From the NCBI GenBank assembly GCA_023254815.1, contig JALRKI010000081.1, positions 1 to 6,165 of the forward strand: 6,165 nt of DNA. The letters are read 5' to 3'. Below are positions 1-6,134 of this stretch, in pieces. The notes beneath the pieces are model-generated. The model did no database searches and had not been told where the DNA came from. It saw nothing but the letters and a program-made list of their open reading frames with translations. Origin of the DNA: Flavobacteriaceae bacterium. GTDB lineage: Bacteria; Bacteroidota; Bacteroidia; Flavobacteriales; Flavobacteriaceae. Position numbers and translations under genes: made by a program. Every line of letters begins with the position of its first letter. Position 1 is the first letter of the stretch.

Positions 1-809
1 CATTGACTCTATTAATCTTGGCCATGGCTCGCCCGCAGACCATAGACGTTTCTGCTAAAACCAAAACAACCAGAGGAATCGATATTGTCATGGCGATTGA
101 TGTTTCCGCTTCAATGCTTGCAAAAGATCTTTCGCCCAACCGACTCGAAGCTCTAAAATTAGTAGCAGCTGATTTCATTGCTCGTAGGCCAAACGATCGT
201 ATTGGGTTGGTTGAGTATGCCGGGGAGAGCTATACCAAAACCCCCATTACTTCAGACATGTCAATTGTTTTGAGTTCTTTAAATGACATTCGATATTCTA
301 GCTTGATTGAAGGAGGTACTGCTATTGGCATGGGACTAGCCACCGGCGTGAATAGGCTAAAAGACAGCAAAGCGGAAAGTAAGATTATTATTCTATTGAC
401 CGATGGGGTTAACAATGCGGGATTCATCGACCCTTCAACGGCTAGCGAATTGGCCATTGAGTACGGCATCAAAGTGTACACCATAGGACTGGGAACTAAT
501 GGGACTGCTCTGTCTCCCTATGCAATTACACCAGATGGACAATTCCAGTATAGAAGAATGCAAGTTGAAATTGACGAAATTCTGCTCAAATCAATTGCAG
601 AAAAAACGGGAGGGCAGTATTTTAGGGCAACAGACAATGAAAAGCTGGAGGCCATATACAAAGAAATAGATCAGCTTGAAAAAACAGAAATAGAGGAATT
701 TAAGTATTACCGCTATGACGAATTGTATCGCCCCTTGGTGCTGATGGCTTTAGGATTTTTTTCTTTAGAAATGTTCTTGCGATTAACACTTTTTAAAAGC
801 GCGCTCTGA
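1..809 (+). CDS. batA: BatA, VWA-domain aerotolerance protein (5'-truncated by window edge)
   Basis: Partial gene: the frame is open to the left edge, and the first full codon (TTG at 3) is an internal Leu, not a start. The first visible residues (LTLLILAMARPQ) look like the end of the second N-terminal membrane helix of BatA. Family members are usually about 330 residues, so roughly 60 N-terminal residues are missing. Numbering from the codon at 3, a VWA domain spans about 25-225 with a complete MIDAS metal site: DxSxS at D33/S35/S37, T106 in GGTAI and D134 in LLTDG. A C-terminal membrane helix lies at about 243-261. From family knowledge, BatA is an inner-membrane protein with its VWA domain in the periplasm, thought to form an envelope complex with BatB-E. 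Its stop overlaps the batB ATG by 1 nt (TGATG). BatA is told from its paralogue BatB by being first in the order and by its shorter C-terminal extension. Confidence 0.93.
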   Translation, partial: LTLLILAMARPQTIDVSAKTKTTRGIDIVMAIDVSASMLAKDLSPNRLEALKLVAADFIARRPNDRIGLVEYAGESYTKTPITSDMSIVLSSLNDIRYSSLIEGGTAIGMGLATGVNRLKDSKAESKIIILLTDGVNNAGFIDPSTASELAIEYGIKVYTIGLGTNGTALSPYAITPDGQFQYRRMQVEIDEILLKSIAEKTGGQYFRATDNEKLEAIYKEIDQLEKTEIEEFKYYRYDELYRPLVLMALGFFSLEMFLRLTLFKSAL

Positions 810-1849
810 TGTATCAACTGGAAGAACAATATTGGTTTTGGATCTTGACACTGATACCCATTTTTTTGTTGGGGACCCTTCTGGTACAACTATGGAGAAA
901 AAGAGCAAGACTTCAGTTTGCCGATGCCGAGCTGTTGGAGTATTTGAGTCCTGATCGGTCAGCGTTTAAATCGACATTGAAATTGATCTTCAGATTATTG
1001 GCAATAGTCTTCTTGGTAGTGGCCTTAGTCAACCCAAAGATTGGAAGCAAAATCGAAACAGTAAAACGAGAAGGGGTAGACATTGTTTTCGCTGTTGATG
1101 TGTCAAAAAGTATGCTCGCCGAAGACGTTGCGCCAAATAGGTTGGAAAAGGCGAAACAACTCGTGTCACAAATCATAAACAATTTGGTCAGTGATCGTAT
1201 TGGGATTATTGCCTATGCCGGGAAAGCTTTTCCTCAATTGCCCATAACAACCGACTACGGCATCGGGAAAATGTTCTTACAAAATTTGTCAACCGACATG
1301 CTCAGTTCACAAGGAACGGCAATTGAACAAGCCTTACAGTTGGCTCAGACCTATTATAATGACGAGGCTCAAACCAACAGAATTCTCTTTGTGATTTCTG
1401 ATGGAGAAGACCATGGAGAGGTTTCTGCAAAAGACGTAGCGGAACAAGTGGGTGAGCTAGGGATAAGAATTTTTACTATTGGTGTTGGTGAGAACCAAGG
1501 GGTTCCAATTCCCATCAAACAAAATGGGGTGATGGTGAGTTATAAAAAAGATGACAATGGAGAAGTGGTTATTACCAAACGGAATGAATCTACACTCAAA
1601 GAAATTGCTCAAGTTGCAAACGGATTTTATATTGATGGAAATTCGACTAATGAGGTCATCGAACAGGTTTCAGAAATTCTGAGTAAAATTGACAAAACAG
1701 AATTTGAATCGACTGAATTCGCAGAGTTTAAAGATCAATTTCAATGGTTTTTAGGGTTGGGCATATTATTTTTGATCTTGGATATGTTATTCCTAGAGCG
1801 AAAGACATCGTGGATTAAACGACTGAATCTTTTTAACGAAAACTTATGA
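809..1849 (+). CDS. batB: BatB, VWA-domain aerotolerance membrane protein
   Basis: Complete 346-residue protein, the usual BatB length. Visible segments are membrane helix 1 (about 9-28) followed by the basic stretch RKRAR, helix 2 (about 58-76), a VWA domain (about 88-295) and helix 3 (about 312-329) followed by a basic tail. The positive-inside rule puts both basic segments in the cytoplasm and therefore the VWA domain in the periplasm. The MIDAS site is complete: D97/S99/S101 (DVSKS), T170 (QGTAI) and D198 (ISDGE), so divalent-metal-dependent protein binding is plausible. It is a clear paralogue of BatA; even a 12-nt stretch encoding DRIG is identical between them (195-206 and 1193-1204). 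The ATG at 809 overlaps the batA stop, and the TGA stop overlaps the batC ATG (ATGA), suggesting translational coupling. The family was described in Bacteroides fragilis as supporting oxygen tolerance; the biochemical partner of the VWA domain is not known to me. Confidence 0.95.
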   Translation: MYQLEEQYWFWILTLIPIFLLGTLLVQLWRKRARLQFADAELLEYLSPDRSAFKSTLKLIFRLLAIVFLVVALVNPKIGSKIETVKREGVDIVFAVDVSKSMLAEDVAPNRLEKAKQLVSQIINNLVSDRIGIIAYAGKAFPQLPITTDYGIGKMFLQNLSTDMLSSQGTAIEQALQLAQTYYNDEAQTNRILFVISDGEDHGEVSAKDVAEQVGELGIRIFTIGVGENQGVPIPIKQNGVMVSYKKDDNGEVVITKRNESTLKEIAQVANGFYIDGNSTNEVIEQVSEILSKIDKTEFESTEFAEFKDQFQWFLGLGILFLILDMLFLERKTSWIKRLNLFNENL

Positions 1850-2688
1850 AAGAAAAACCTCAATTCTTACTAATTTCATGCGACCATTCTCCAATCGCCT
1901 CAAAAATGTTTAGAGCTATTTTCTTTTGCGGATTGTTATTGTTGTCCTTTTCGAAGACAGCAGCACAAGACTCCATAAAACTTGAGACGCGAGTAAACAA
2001 TTTAGTTTATCAGGGGAACAAGCAATTGTCCAAAGATTTTGCAGAAGCTGAGGCCACTTATCGCAGAGCTATTTCACTGGCAGAAAACAAAGCTCAGGCG
2101 CCATATAATTTGGGGAATGCCTACTACAAATCGGGATATTTTGCCGAGGCTTTTCAAAGGCACTCTGAAGCGGCCCAAGAGGCAAATACTCCCCAAGAAA
2201 AGCACATAGCTTTCCACAATTTGGGCAATGTTTTGATGCAACAAAAGAATTGCAAAGCTGCTGTGGAAGCCTATAAAAACGCATTGAGAAATGATCCAAC
2301 CGATGACGAATCGCGATATAATTTGGCAATAGCTCAAGAATGTGCCAAAGAGCAAGGAGGAAGTGACGGCAAAGACGACAAAGACAAAAAAAACGACGAA
2401 AAAGACCAGCAAGACAAGGACCAAAAGAAAGACCAGAAGGATCAAGATCAGCAAGACGATAACAAGGACAACAACGACAAAAAAGACGGCCAAGACAAGC
2501 CCCAAGACAGCAAGCCGAAAGACTCGAAAGGGGATCAAAACAAACCACAGCCGAGACCAAGTCAACTGTCCCAGCAACAGATCAAAAGTTTGCTTGAAGC
2601 CATGAGCAATCAAGAAAAGAAAGTGCAAGAAAAAATGAACGCTAAAAAAGAAAAAGGGGCGGTCATTAAAACGGGTAAAGATTGGTAA
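1846..2688 (+). CDS. batC: BatC, periplasmic TPR protein with charged linker
   Basis: 280 residues from the ATG at 1846, which forms an ATGA overlap with the batB stop. An in-frame ATG at 1906 (M21) begins a textbook signal peptide (MFRAIFFCGLLLLSFSKTAAQ) and could be the real start, giving 260 residues; neither start has a Shine-Dalgarno sequence. The mature protein has about three TPR-like helix pairs at 51-80, 85-115 and 120-150 (for example YNLGNAYYKSGYFAEAF), with a partial one near 154-165. A low-complexity Lys/Asp/Gln/Asn linker follows (about 173-236), then a C-terminal tail (about 239-280) with a predicted helix, an EKKVQEKMNAKK segment and a terminal KDW. As I recall the family, a similar tail ending in (E/K)KDW is conserved in Bacteroidota BatC. 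No lipobox is seen, so it is probably a soluble periplasmic protein that scaffolds the Bat complex through its TPRs. Confidence 0.9.
   Translation: MKEKPQFLLISCDHSPIASKMFRAIFFCGLLLLSFSKTAAQDSIKLETRVNNLVYQGNKQLSKDFAEAEATYRRAISLAENKAQAPYNLGNAYYKSGYFAEAFQRHSEAAQEANTPQEKHIAFHNLGNVLMQQKNCKAAVEAYKNALRNDPTDDESRYNLAIAQECAKEQGGSDGKDDKDKKNDEKDQQDKDQKKDQKDQDQQDDNKDNNDKKDGQDKPQDSKPKDSKGDQNKPQPRPSQLSQQQIKSLLEAMSNQEKKVQEKMNAKKEKGAVIKTGKDW
2362..2553 (+). repeat. Low-complexity A/G/C-rich tract encoding the Lys/Asp/Gln linker of BatC
   Basis: About 190 nt made largely of GAC, AAA, AAG, CAA and CAG codons in irregular order, encoding KD, DK, KDQ and QDK units. It is nearly free of T on the + strand, which leaves the other five frames unusually open. 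There is no exact tandem period. Such tracts can slip during replication, so linker length probably varies among relatives. At protein level it should be a disordered, highly charged spacer between the TPR domain and the conserved C-terminal tail. Confidence 0.75.
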
Positions 2689-4442
2689 GAATAATTTTGA
2701 CATATTTGCTTTTTTCCTTTCTCCTGTCAACAGCTATGTTGGCACAGGATGGCGTTTCCTTTGAAGCGAAAGTCAGCAAACAAGAGTTAGGAATCAATGA
2801 GCGTTTGAGAGTCGATTTCATCATGAATGAGGATGGGGACAACTTTGTACCACCTTCATTTGACCAGTTTCATTTGCTGGGTGGACCAAACCAATCAATT
2901 AGTAACTCGTGGATCAATGGGGTTCGATCCTATTCAAAAACATACAGCTATTTTCTTTCTCCTAAAAACAAAGGCACATTTACCATAGGTCAGGCTACTA
3001 TTGAAGTTTCAGGTAGCGTTTACAAAACCCAACCCGTTAAAATAACTATAACAGCAGCAGTCGAGCAACCTAAAGATCCTAACGATCCAGAATATGTCGC
3101 CGATCAAAATATGGAATTGGTTGCGGAATTGTCCAACTCTAATCCATATTTGAATGAAGCCGTTTCCGTTGTTTATAAACTCTATGTTTCGGATGACGTT
3201 TATTTATCTGGGCTCAATGTCTTGGATCAACCCAAATACAACAATTTTTGGAGTCAAATAATTCCTATAGATAAATTGGAAATAGAACGAGGAACCTATA
3301 AAAATAGACCATACAACTATGTAGTAGTGTCAAGGGCAGTGTTATATCCTCAGAAGGAAGGACAACTAACCATAGAGCCATTGTCATTAGATATTAGCTT
3401 GGAAGTACCCTCTCAACGTCGGAATATGTTTGGAGGATTTTTACGACAAACCGTACGAAAAACGGTTACAGCGCCGTCGCGAACCATTCAAGTAAAAGCA
3501 CTCCCACAAATTGGTAAGCCAGATAATTTTAGCGGCGCAGTCGGGACATTCGATTTTTCTATGACCGCTTCTCCCAAAGCTTTGAAGGCAGGAGAAGCCT
3601 TCCAAGTGAAGCTCAAGGTGTCTGGAAAAGGCAATTTAAAACTGTTAAATATGCCTGAATTCCAGCTCCCTAGTTCATTAGAAGTTTATGAACCAGAGAG
3701 AAAAGAAAACATCAACACTAGTTTATCTGGCATGAGTGGCGATGTTACTATGAACTATACGGTGGTACCATCCTTTAGGGGAGAATATCCCCTACCTGTA
3801 GTACATTTTGACTACTTTGACTTGGCCTCGAAAACCTACAAATCCCTTTCCAGCGAGTCTATAAAAATAGAAGTTACGGAAGGACCAGTAAACAATGGTT
3901 CTGTTTCAAACGCTTCCGAAGATAGAACGCCTGAATCTAACAACAAAGCATTCTCAGGATTTAAAACTCAAACTCTGCTTCAGCCCATTGTATCACCCAA
4001 TTTTTTTAATTCGAAATCATTTTGGTTGTGGTTGCTTACCCCTTTGTTATTACTCCCATTAATATTGTTGGTGAAGCGCTACAAAGTGGCTCGTTCTGCC
4101 GATGTGGTTGGCGCCAAAAGTAAGTCTGACTGGCAAAAGGCTCATCGTTATTTGAAAGAAGCCAAAGGTGCATTGGGAGACTCTAAACGTTTTTACGAAG
4201 CCTTGGAAAGAGCTTTGTACAATGTGCTAAAGTCTAAGTTAAAAGTACCTATTACTGCTCTTAATAAGGAAGGGATTGATAAAATTTTGACTGAAAAAAA
4301 ATGCAAACCATCCACAATTTCGGACCTTAATAACCTGCTACAGTCGTGTGAATTTGCCCGGTATACACCTAGTGCTTTAGACAGCATGAACAGCGATTAT
4401 GAGAAAGCAGCTGCTCTTATTGTTGAACTCAGTAAAATCTAA
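2682..4442 (+). CDS. batD: BatD, large periplasmic beta-domain protein with C-terminal membrane anchor
   Basis: 586 residues, typical of BatD ('oxygen tolerance' family) in Bacteroidota. The chosen start is TTG at 2682, overlapping the batC stop by 7 nt. It gives a good signal peptide (VRIILTYLLFSFLLSTAMLA, cleavage near 21/22). A TTG at 2697 is the only close alternative, and no ATG lies before the hydrophobic core. After the signal come beta-rich Ig-like modules, beginning with VSFEAKVSKQELGINERL and including a second module at about 283-400 that opens with the family hallmark FSGAVGTF. A single membrane helix lies at about 447-464 and is followed by the basic KRYK. The last 120 residues form a probably cytoplasmic helical domain. 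Most of the protein is therefore periplasmic, where it likely interacts with the VWA domains of BatA and BatB; that role is inferred from the conserved operon. batE follows after 4 nt, with in-frame tandem stops TAATAA at the end. Confidence 0.94.
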   Translation: MVRIILTYLLFSFLLSTAMLAQDGVSFEAKVSKQELGINERLRVDFIMNEDGDNFVPPSFDQFHLLGGPNQSISNSWINGVRSYSKTYSYFLSPKNKGTFTIGQATIEVSGSVYKTQPVKITITAAVEQPKDPNDPEYVADQNMELVAELSNSNPYLNEAVSVVYKLYVSDDVYLSGLNVLDQPKYNNFWSQIIPIDKLEIERGTYKNRPYNYVVVSRAVLYPQKEGQLTIEPLSLDISLEVPSQRRNMFGGFLRQTVRKTVTAPSRTIQVKALPQIGKPDNFSGAVGTFDFSMTASPKALKAGEAFQVKLKVSGKGNLKLLNMPEFQLPSSLEVYEPERKENINTSLSGMSGDVTMNYTVVPSFRGEYPLPVVHFDYFDLASKTYKSLSSESIKIEVTEGPVNNGSVSNASEDRTPESNNKAFSGFKTQTLLQPIVSPNFFNSKSFWLWLLTPLLLLPLILLVKRYKVARSADVVGAKSKSDWQKAHRYLKEAKGALGDSKRFYEALERALYNVLKSKLKVPITALNKEGIDKILTEKKCKPSTISDLNNLLQSCEFARYTPSALDSMNSDYEKAAALIVELSKI

Positions 4443-4446
4443 TAAG

Positions 4447-5199
4447 ATGAAAAAAGTTTTTTTTTATTTTTTACTCTTTGCTTGGTTCCTCTCAGCGGGA
4501 CAGTCTAATGATTTGTTTGAGAAGGGAAATGCCTTTTATCTTGAAGGGAATTATCAAAAGGCCATTGACGTCTATCAAAGTATTTTGGACTCGGGACAAC
4601 ATTCGGGAGAATTGTATTTCAACTTGGCTAACGCTTATTACAAACAAGAGGCAATAGCACCTAGTATTTTCTACTATGAAAAGGCCAAACAATTGTTACC
4701 CAAGGATGAGGAGGTCATCAATAATTTGGCCTACGCAAACAATCGCACCATTGACAATATTACCCCAATGCCTGCCTCATTTTGGGATATTTTGAATGAC
4801 GCCATTGTCAATAAATTAACTGTAAATCAGTGGGCAAAACTGTCCATAGCGATTATGCTATTTTACGTGTTGAGCTTTTCGTTATTCATCTGGACAGACA
4901 GAACGGTGAAAAAAAGGTTGTCGTTTGTCTTGGCCCTAGTTGCTATGTTTGCTTTTGGATTGAGCCTGACTTTGACTTTTCACAAAAATAATCTGGACAA
5001 AAACAATCGACAAGCCATCATCTTTGACCGACAAAATAGTTTGTCAACCGAGCCAAACAGTTTGAGTGACAAGGTCTTGGACGTTCATGAAGGCCTCAAG
5101 GTATTTGTGAAGGAATATTATGATTCAGAATGGGCCAAAGTAGAATTGTCAGACGGCAAAACGGGGTGGATAAAAACGTCGGCGTTCAGATTGTTATAA
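4447..5199 (+). CDS. batE: BatE, TPR and SH3-like membrane protein
   Basis: 250 residues from the ATG at 4447, four nt after the batD stop. The frame is open further upstream to 4399, but only the 4447 start places a signal peptide (MKKVFFYFLLFAWFLSAGQ) at the N-terminus. Segments in order are TPR-like units at about 20-48 and 55-87 (LYFNLANAYYKQEAIAPSIFYYEKA) with a helix at 88-98, membrane helix 1 (about 132-149), a basic loop (DRTVKKR), membrane helix 2 (about 158-178) and a C-terminal bacterial SH3-like domain (about 187-250) with the typical pattern EGLKV, EWAKVEL, DGKTGWI. The basic loop should be cytoplasmic, which leaves both the TPR and SH3 domains in the periplasm. It is the last gene of the Bat operon. 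An SH3 domain in this position may bind peptidoglycan or a partner protein; this is inference. Confidence 0.92.
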   Translation: MKKVFFYFLLFAWFLSAGQSNDLFEKGNAFYLEGNYQKAIDVYQSILDSGQHSGELYFNLANAYYKQEAIAPSIFYYEKAKQLLPKDEEVINNLAYANNRTIDNITPMPASFWDILNDAIVNKLTVNQWAKLSIAIMLFYVLSFSLFIWTDRTVKKRLSFVLALVAMFAFGLSLTLTFHKNNLDKNNRQAIIFDRQNSLSTEPNSLSDKVLDVHEGLKVFVKEYYDSEWAKVELSDGKTGWIKTSAFRLL

Positions 5200-5219
5200 T
5201 ATCGTCCGATGATAGCCAA

Positions 5220-5729
5220 TCACTTGGTTGCATTGGGAATAATTTCTTCGTATTCCCCAATCCCTTCCCAAAGGGTCACAGTGGCTCCCTCAAGTAGGGG
5301 ATACATTCTAGAGTTTTCCAATTTTTCTTCTGATATGACGGTAAAACGGGTATTGACTTTTTGCAAAATCAAAACCAAGACGCACAAAATCAGACCAGCC
5401 TTTAGAAACCCAAATCCAGCCCCAGCCAATTTATTTACTAGGCTTAGAGCCGAAATGTCGGATACTTTAGTTAGAATTTTCCCAATGGCTTTGAGTCCAA
5501 TGACCACCACAATAAACGTCAATGCGAAAGCAATGACTTCAATGTAATCTGGATTGACCGAAAAAAATCTTGTGATAAGGTCAGAGGCCTGAGTGTTGAA
5601 AGAAAGACTTAAATAGACACCCAAAACAAGCCCAAGGAGGTCGGTTATTTCAACAAAAAACCCTTTAAAAAATCCTCGAACAGTCCCTAAAATTAGCACA
5701 ACTCCAATAATAAGGTCAAATGTATTCAC
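5220..5729 (-). CDS. CvpA family inner-membrane protein
   Basis: 169 residues from a GTG at 5729, reading VNTFDLIIGVVLILGTVRGF. CvpA-family proteins usually begin at this point (Met, then two or three residues, then D and a first helix). An ATG at 5771 would add 14 residues, for 183 in total, but that segment contains the gene's best promoter -7 box and its first codon overlaps the start codon of the divergent gene. With the 183-residue numbering there are four hydrophobic helices at about 18-30, 40-57, 77-95 and 117-137. The conserved RGFFKGFF motif lies between the first two and the LAGAGFGFLKA Gly-rich motif leads into the fourth, followed by a soluble C-terminal tail of about 45 residues. 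The family is named for colicin V production in E. coli; its members are small inner-membrane proteins linked to envelope integrity, with no known enzymatic activity. It converges on batE and is not part of that operon. Confidence 0.88.
   Translation of the reverse strand: MNTFDLIIGVVLILGTVRGFFKGFFVEITDLLGLVLGVYLSLSFNTQASDLITRFFSVNPDYIEVIAFALTFIVVVIGLKAIGKILTKVSDISALSLVNKLAGAGFGFLKAGLILCVLVLILQKVNTRFTVISEEKLENSRMYPLLEGATVTLWEGIGEYEEIIPNATK
5232..5261. other. Imperfect hairpin in the cvpA 3' end, downstream of batE
   Basis: The arms ATTGGGAATA (5232-5241) and TATTCCCCAAT (5251-5261) pair over 10 bp with one bulged C around a 9-nt loop. It lies 33 nt past the batE stop and inside the last codons of the convergent cvpA gene. 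No T-run follows on either strand, so it is not a classical intrinsic terminator. It could mark the 3' ends of the two convergent transcripts, or be a by-product of coding sequence. Nothing else resembling a terminator is visible in the 20-nt gap 5200-5219. Confidence 0.3.
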
Positions 5730-5733
5730 GCTG

Positions 5734-5764
5734 TTGGTTTCTACAAATATAGCATCTATTTTTG
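5734..5764 (+). promoter_or_regulatory. Predicted Bacteroidota-type promoter for the 118-residue protein gene
   Basis: On the + strand, TTGGTT (5734-5739) and TATTTTTG (5757-5764) match the -33 and -7 elements, with 20 nt between TTG and the -7 box. The ATG at 5770 is only 5 nt beyond the -7 box, so a transcript from this promoter would be leaderless or nearly so. The box lies face to face with the cvpA -7 box, 5 nt apart on opposite strands, so polymerase could not occupy both at once. Confidence 0.4.
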
Positions 5765-5776
5765 CTTCCATGTCAA
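5744..5776 (-). promoter_or_regulatory. Predicted Bacteroidota-type promoter for cvpA
   Basis: On the - strand, TTGACA (5776-5771) and TATATTTG (5751-5744) match the Bacteroidota -33 TTG and -7 TAnnTTTG elements, with 19 nt between them (22 from the TTG triplet). Transcription would start at about 5737-5740, leaving only about 8-11 nt before the GTG at 5729. A transcript from here could not include the alternative ATG at 5771. This is a pattern match; no start site is measured. Confidence 0.5.
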
Positions 5777-6126
5777 GAGATCCAATTCTAAAGGCCCAAT
5801 GGGACAGACTTCAAACACAGTTATCGGCTCAATTTGGCGATGGCGCCGCTTTAGATTTAGATGCCATTTTGTTTTTGATTGGGGTTCAAGAACTGGGACA
5901 ATTGCATCGCAAGTATAAAAAGGAGCAGAAGCTCGATCTCATGCACATTGCCATTTGTAAGGTATTGGAACCTTATGGCTATTATAAATTTGATTTTGTC
6001 GATGAAGAAGGATGGCCTCACTACGCTGTTATCAAGTCCTTGCCTTTTTTGAAATCAGGGGAGCAGAGCCTACTGATGAAAGAAGCAGTAGTCAACTATT
6101 TTTTGTCATCGGGCTTCTTAGAATAA
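5770..6126 (+). CDS. Conserved-looking protein of unknown function, 118 residues
   Basis: 118 residues from the ATG at 5770. The open frame extends upstream to a TTG at 5734, but that stretch would cover the promoter boxes and encodes nothing recognisable. No signal peptide or clear membrane helix is present; the DAILFLIGVQELGQ segment (31-44) is hydrophobic but too short and polar to be a sure helix. The protein looks cytoplasmic and mixed helix/strand. Notable segments are ELGQLHRKYKKEQKLDLMHIAICKVL (41-66, likely helical, basic then amphipathic), an aromatic and acidic stretch at 69-85 (YGYYKFDFVDEEGWPHY), and a helical C-terminus (GEQSLLMKEAVVNYF, 97-111). The text resembles uncharacterised proteins I associate with Bacteroidota, but I cannot name a domain. 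It is divergent from cvpA, and the shared promoter region is the only hint of a link between them. Confidence 0.8.
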   Translation: MSRDPILKAQWDRLQTQLSAQFGDGAALDLDAILFLIGVQELGQLHRKYKKEQKLDLMHIAICKVLEPYGYYKFDFVDEEGWPHYAVIKSLPFLKSGEQSLLMKEAVVNYFLSSGFLE

Positions 6127-6134
6127 AGTTTAGT

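Noticed and set aside
230..484. 84-codon antisense frame inside batA
   Set aside because: Wholly inside a VWA domain with intact motifs; its translation shows no domain and no start context.
913..1182. 89-codon antisense frame inside batB
   Set aside because: Overlaps the conserved helix and MIDAS coding region of BatB; no independent support.
2069..2730. Two long antisense open frames (218 and 163 codons) and an 87-codon + frame (2342-2605) over batC
   Set aside because: They are by-products of the T-poor Lys/Asp/Gln codon tract, which removes stops from the other frames. Their translations are low-complexity hydrophobic or Cys-rich (antisense) or Lys/Thr-rich (sense), with no recognisable domain, and they are fully covered by a well-supported gene.
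4399..4446. Upstream extension of batE to 4399
   Set aside because: It would bury the signal peptide behind 16 polar or aliphatic residues and overlap batD by 44 nt; the ATG at 4447 after the TAATAA stops is better.
4193..4692. Antisense frames at 4193-4387 and 4492-4692
   Set aside because: Short and entirely within batD and batE; no features beyond chance openness.
1..5199. Idea that the VWA/TPR gene cluster is a new defence or MoxR-VWA ternary conflict system
   Set aside because: The order and domain set match the known batABCDE operon, with signal peptides and membrane anchors. Nothing resembles a nuclease, effector or nucleotide-sensing component, and there is no mobile context.
5209..5547. 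112-codon + strand frame opposite cvpA
   Set aside because: It is the reverse complement of a CvpA-family gene with clear helices and motifs; its own translation is Ser/Thr/Lys-rich and unrecognisable.
5734..5769. Upstream TTG start extending the 118-residue protein by 12 residues
   Set aside because: This stretch carries the predicted promoter elements and antisense cvpA leader, and an ATG follows at 5770.
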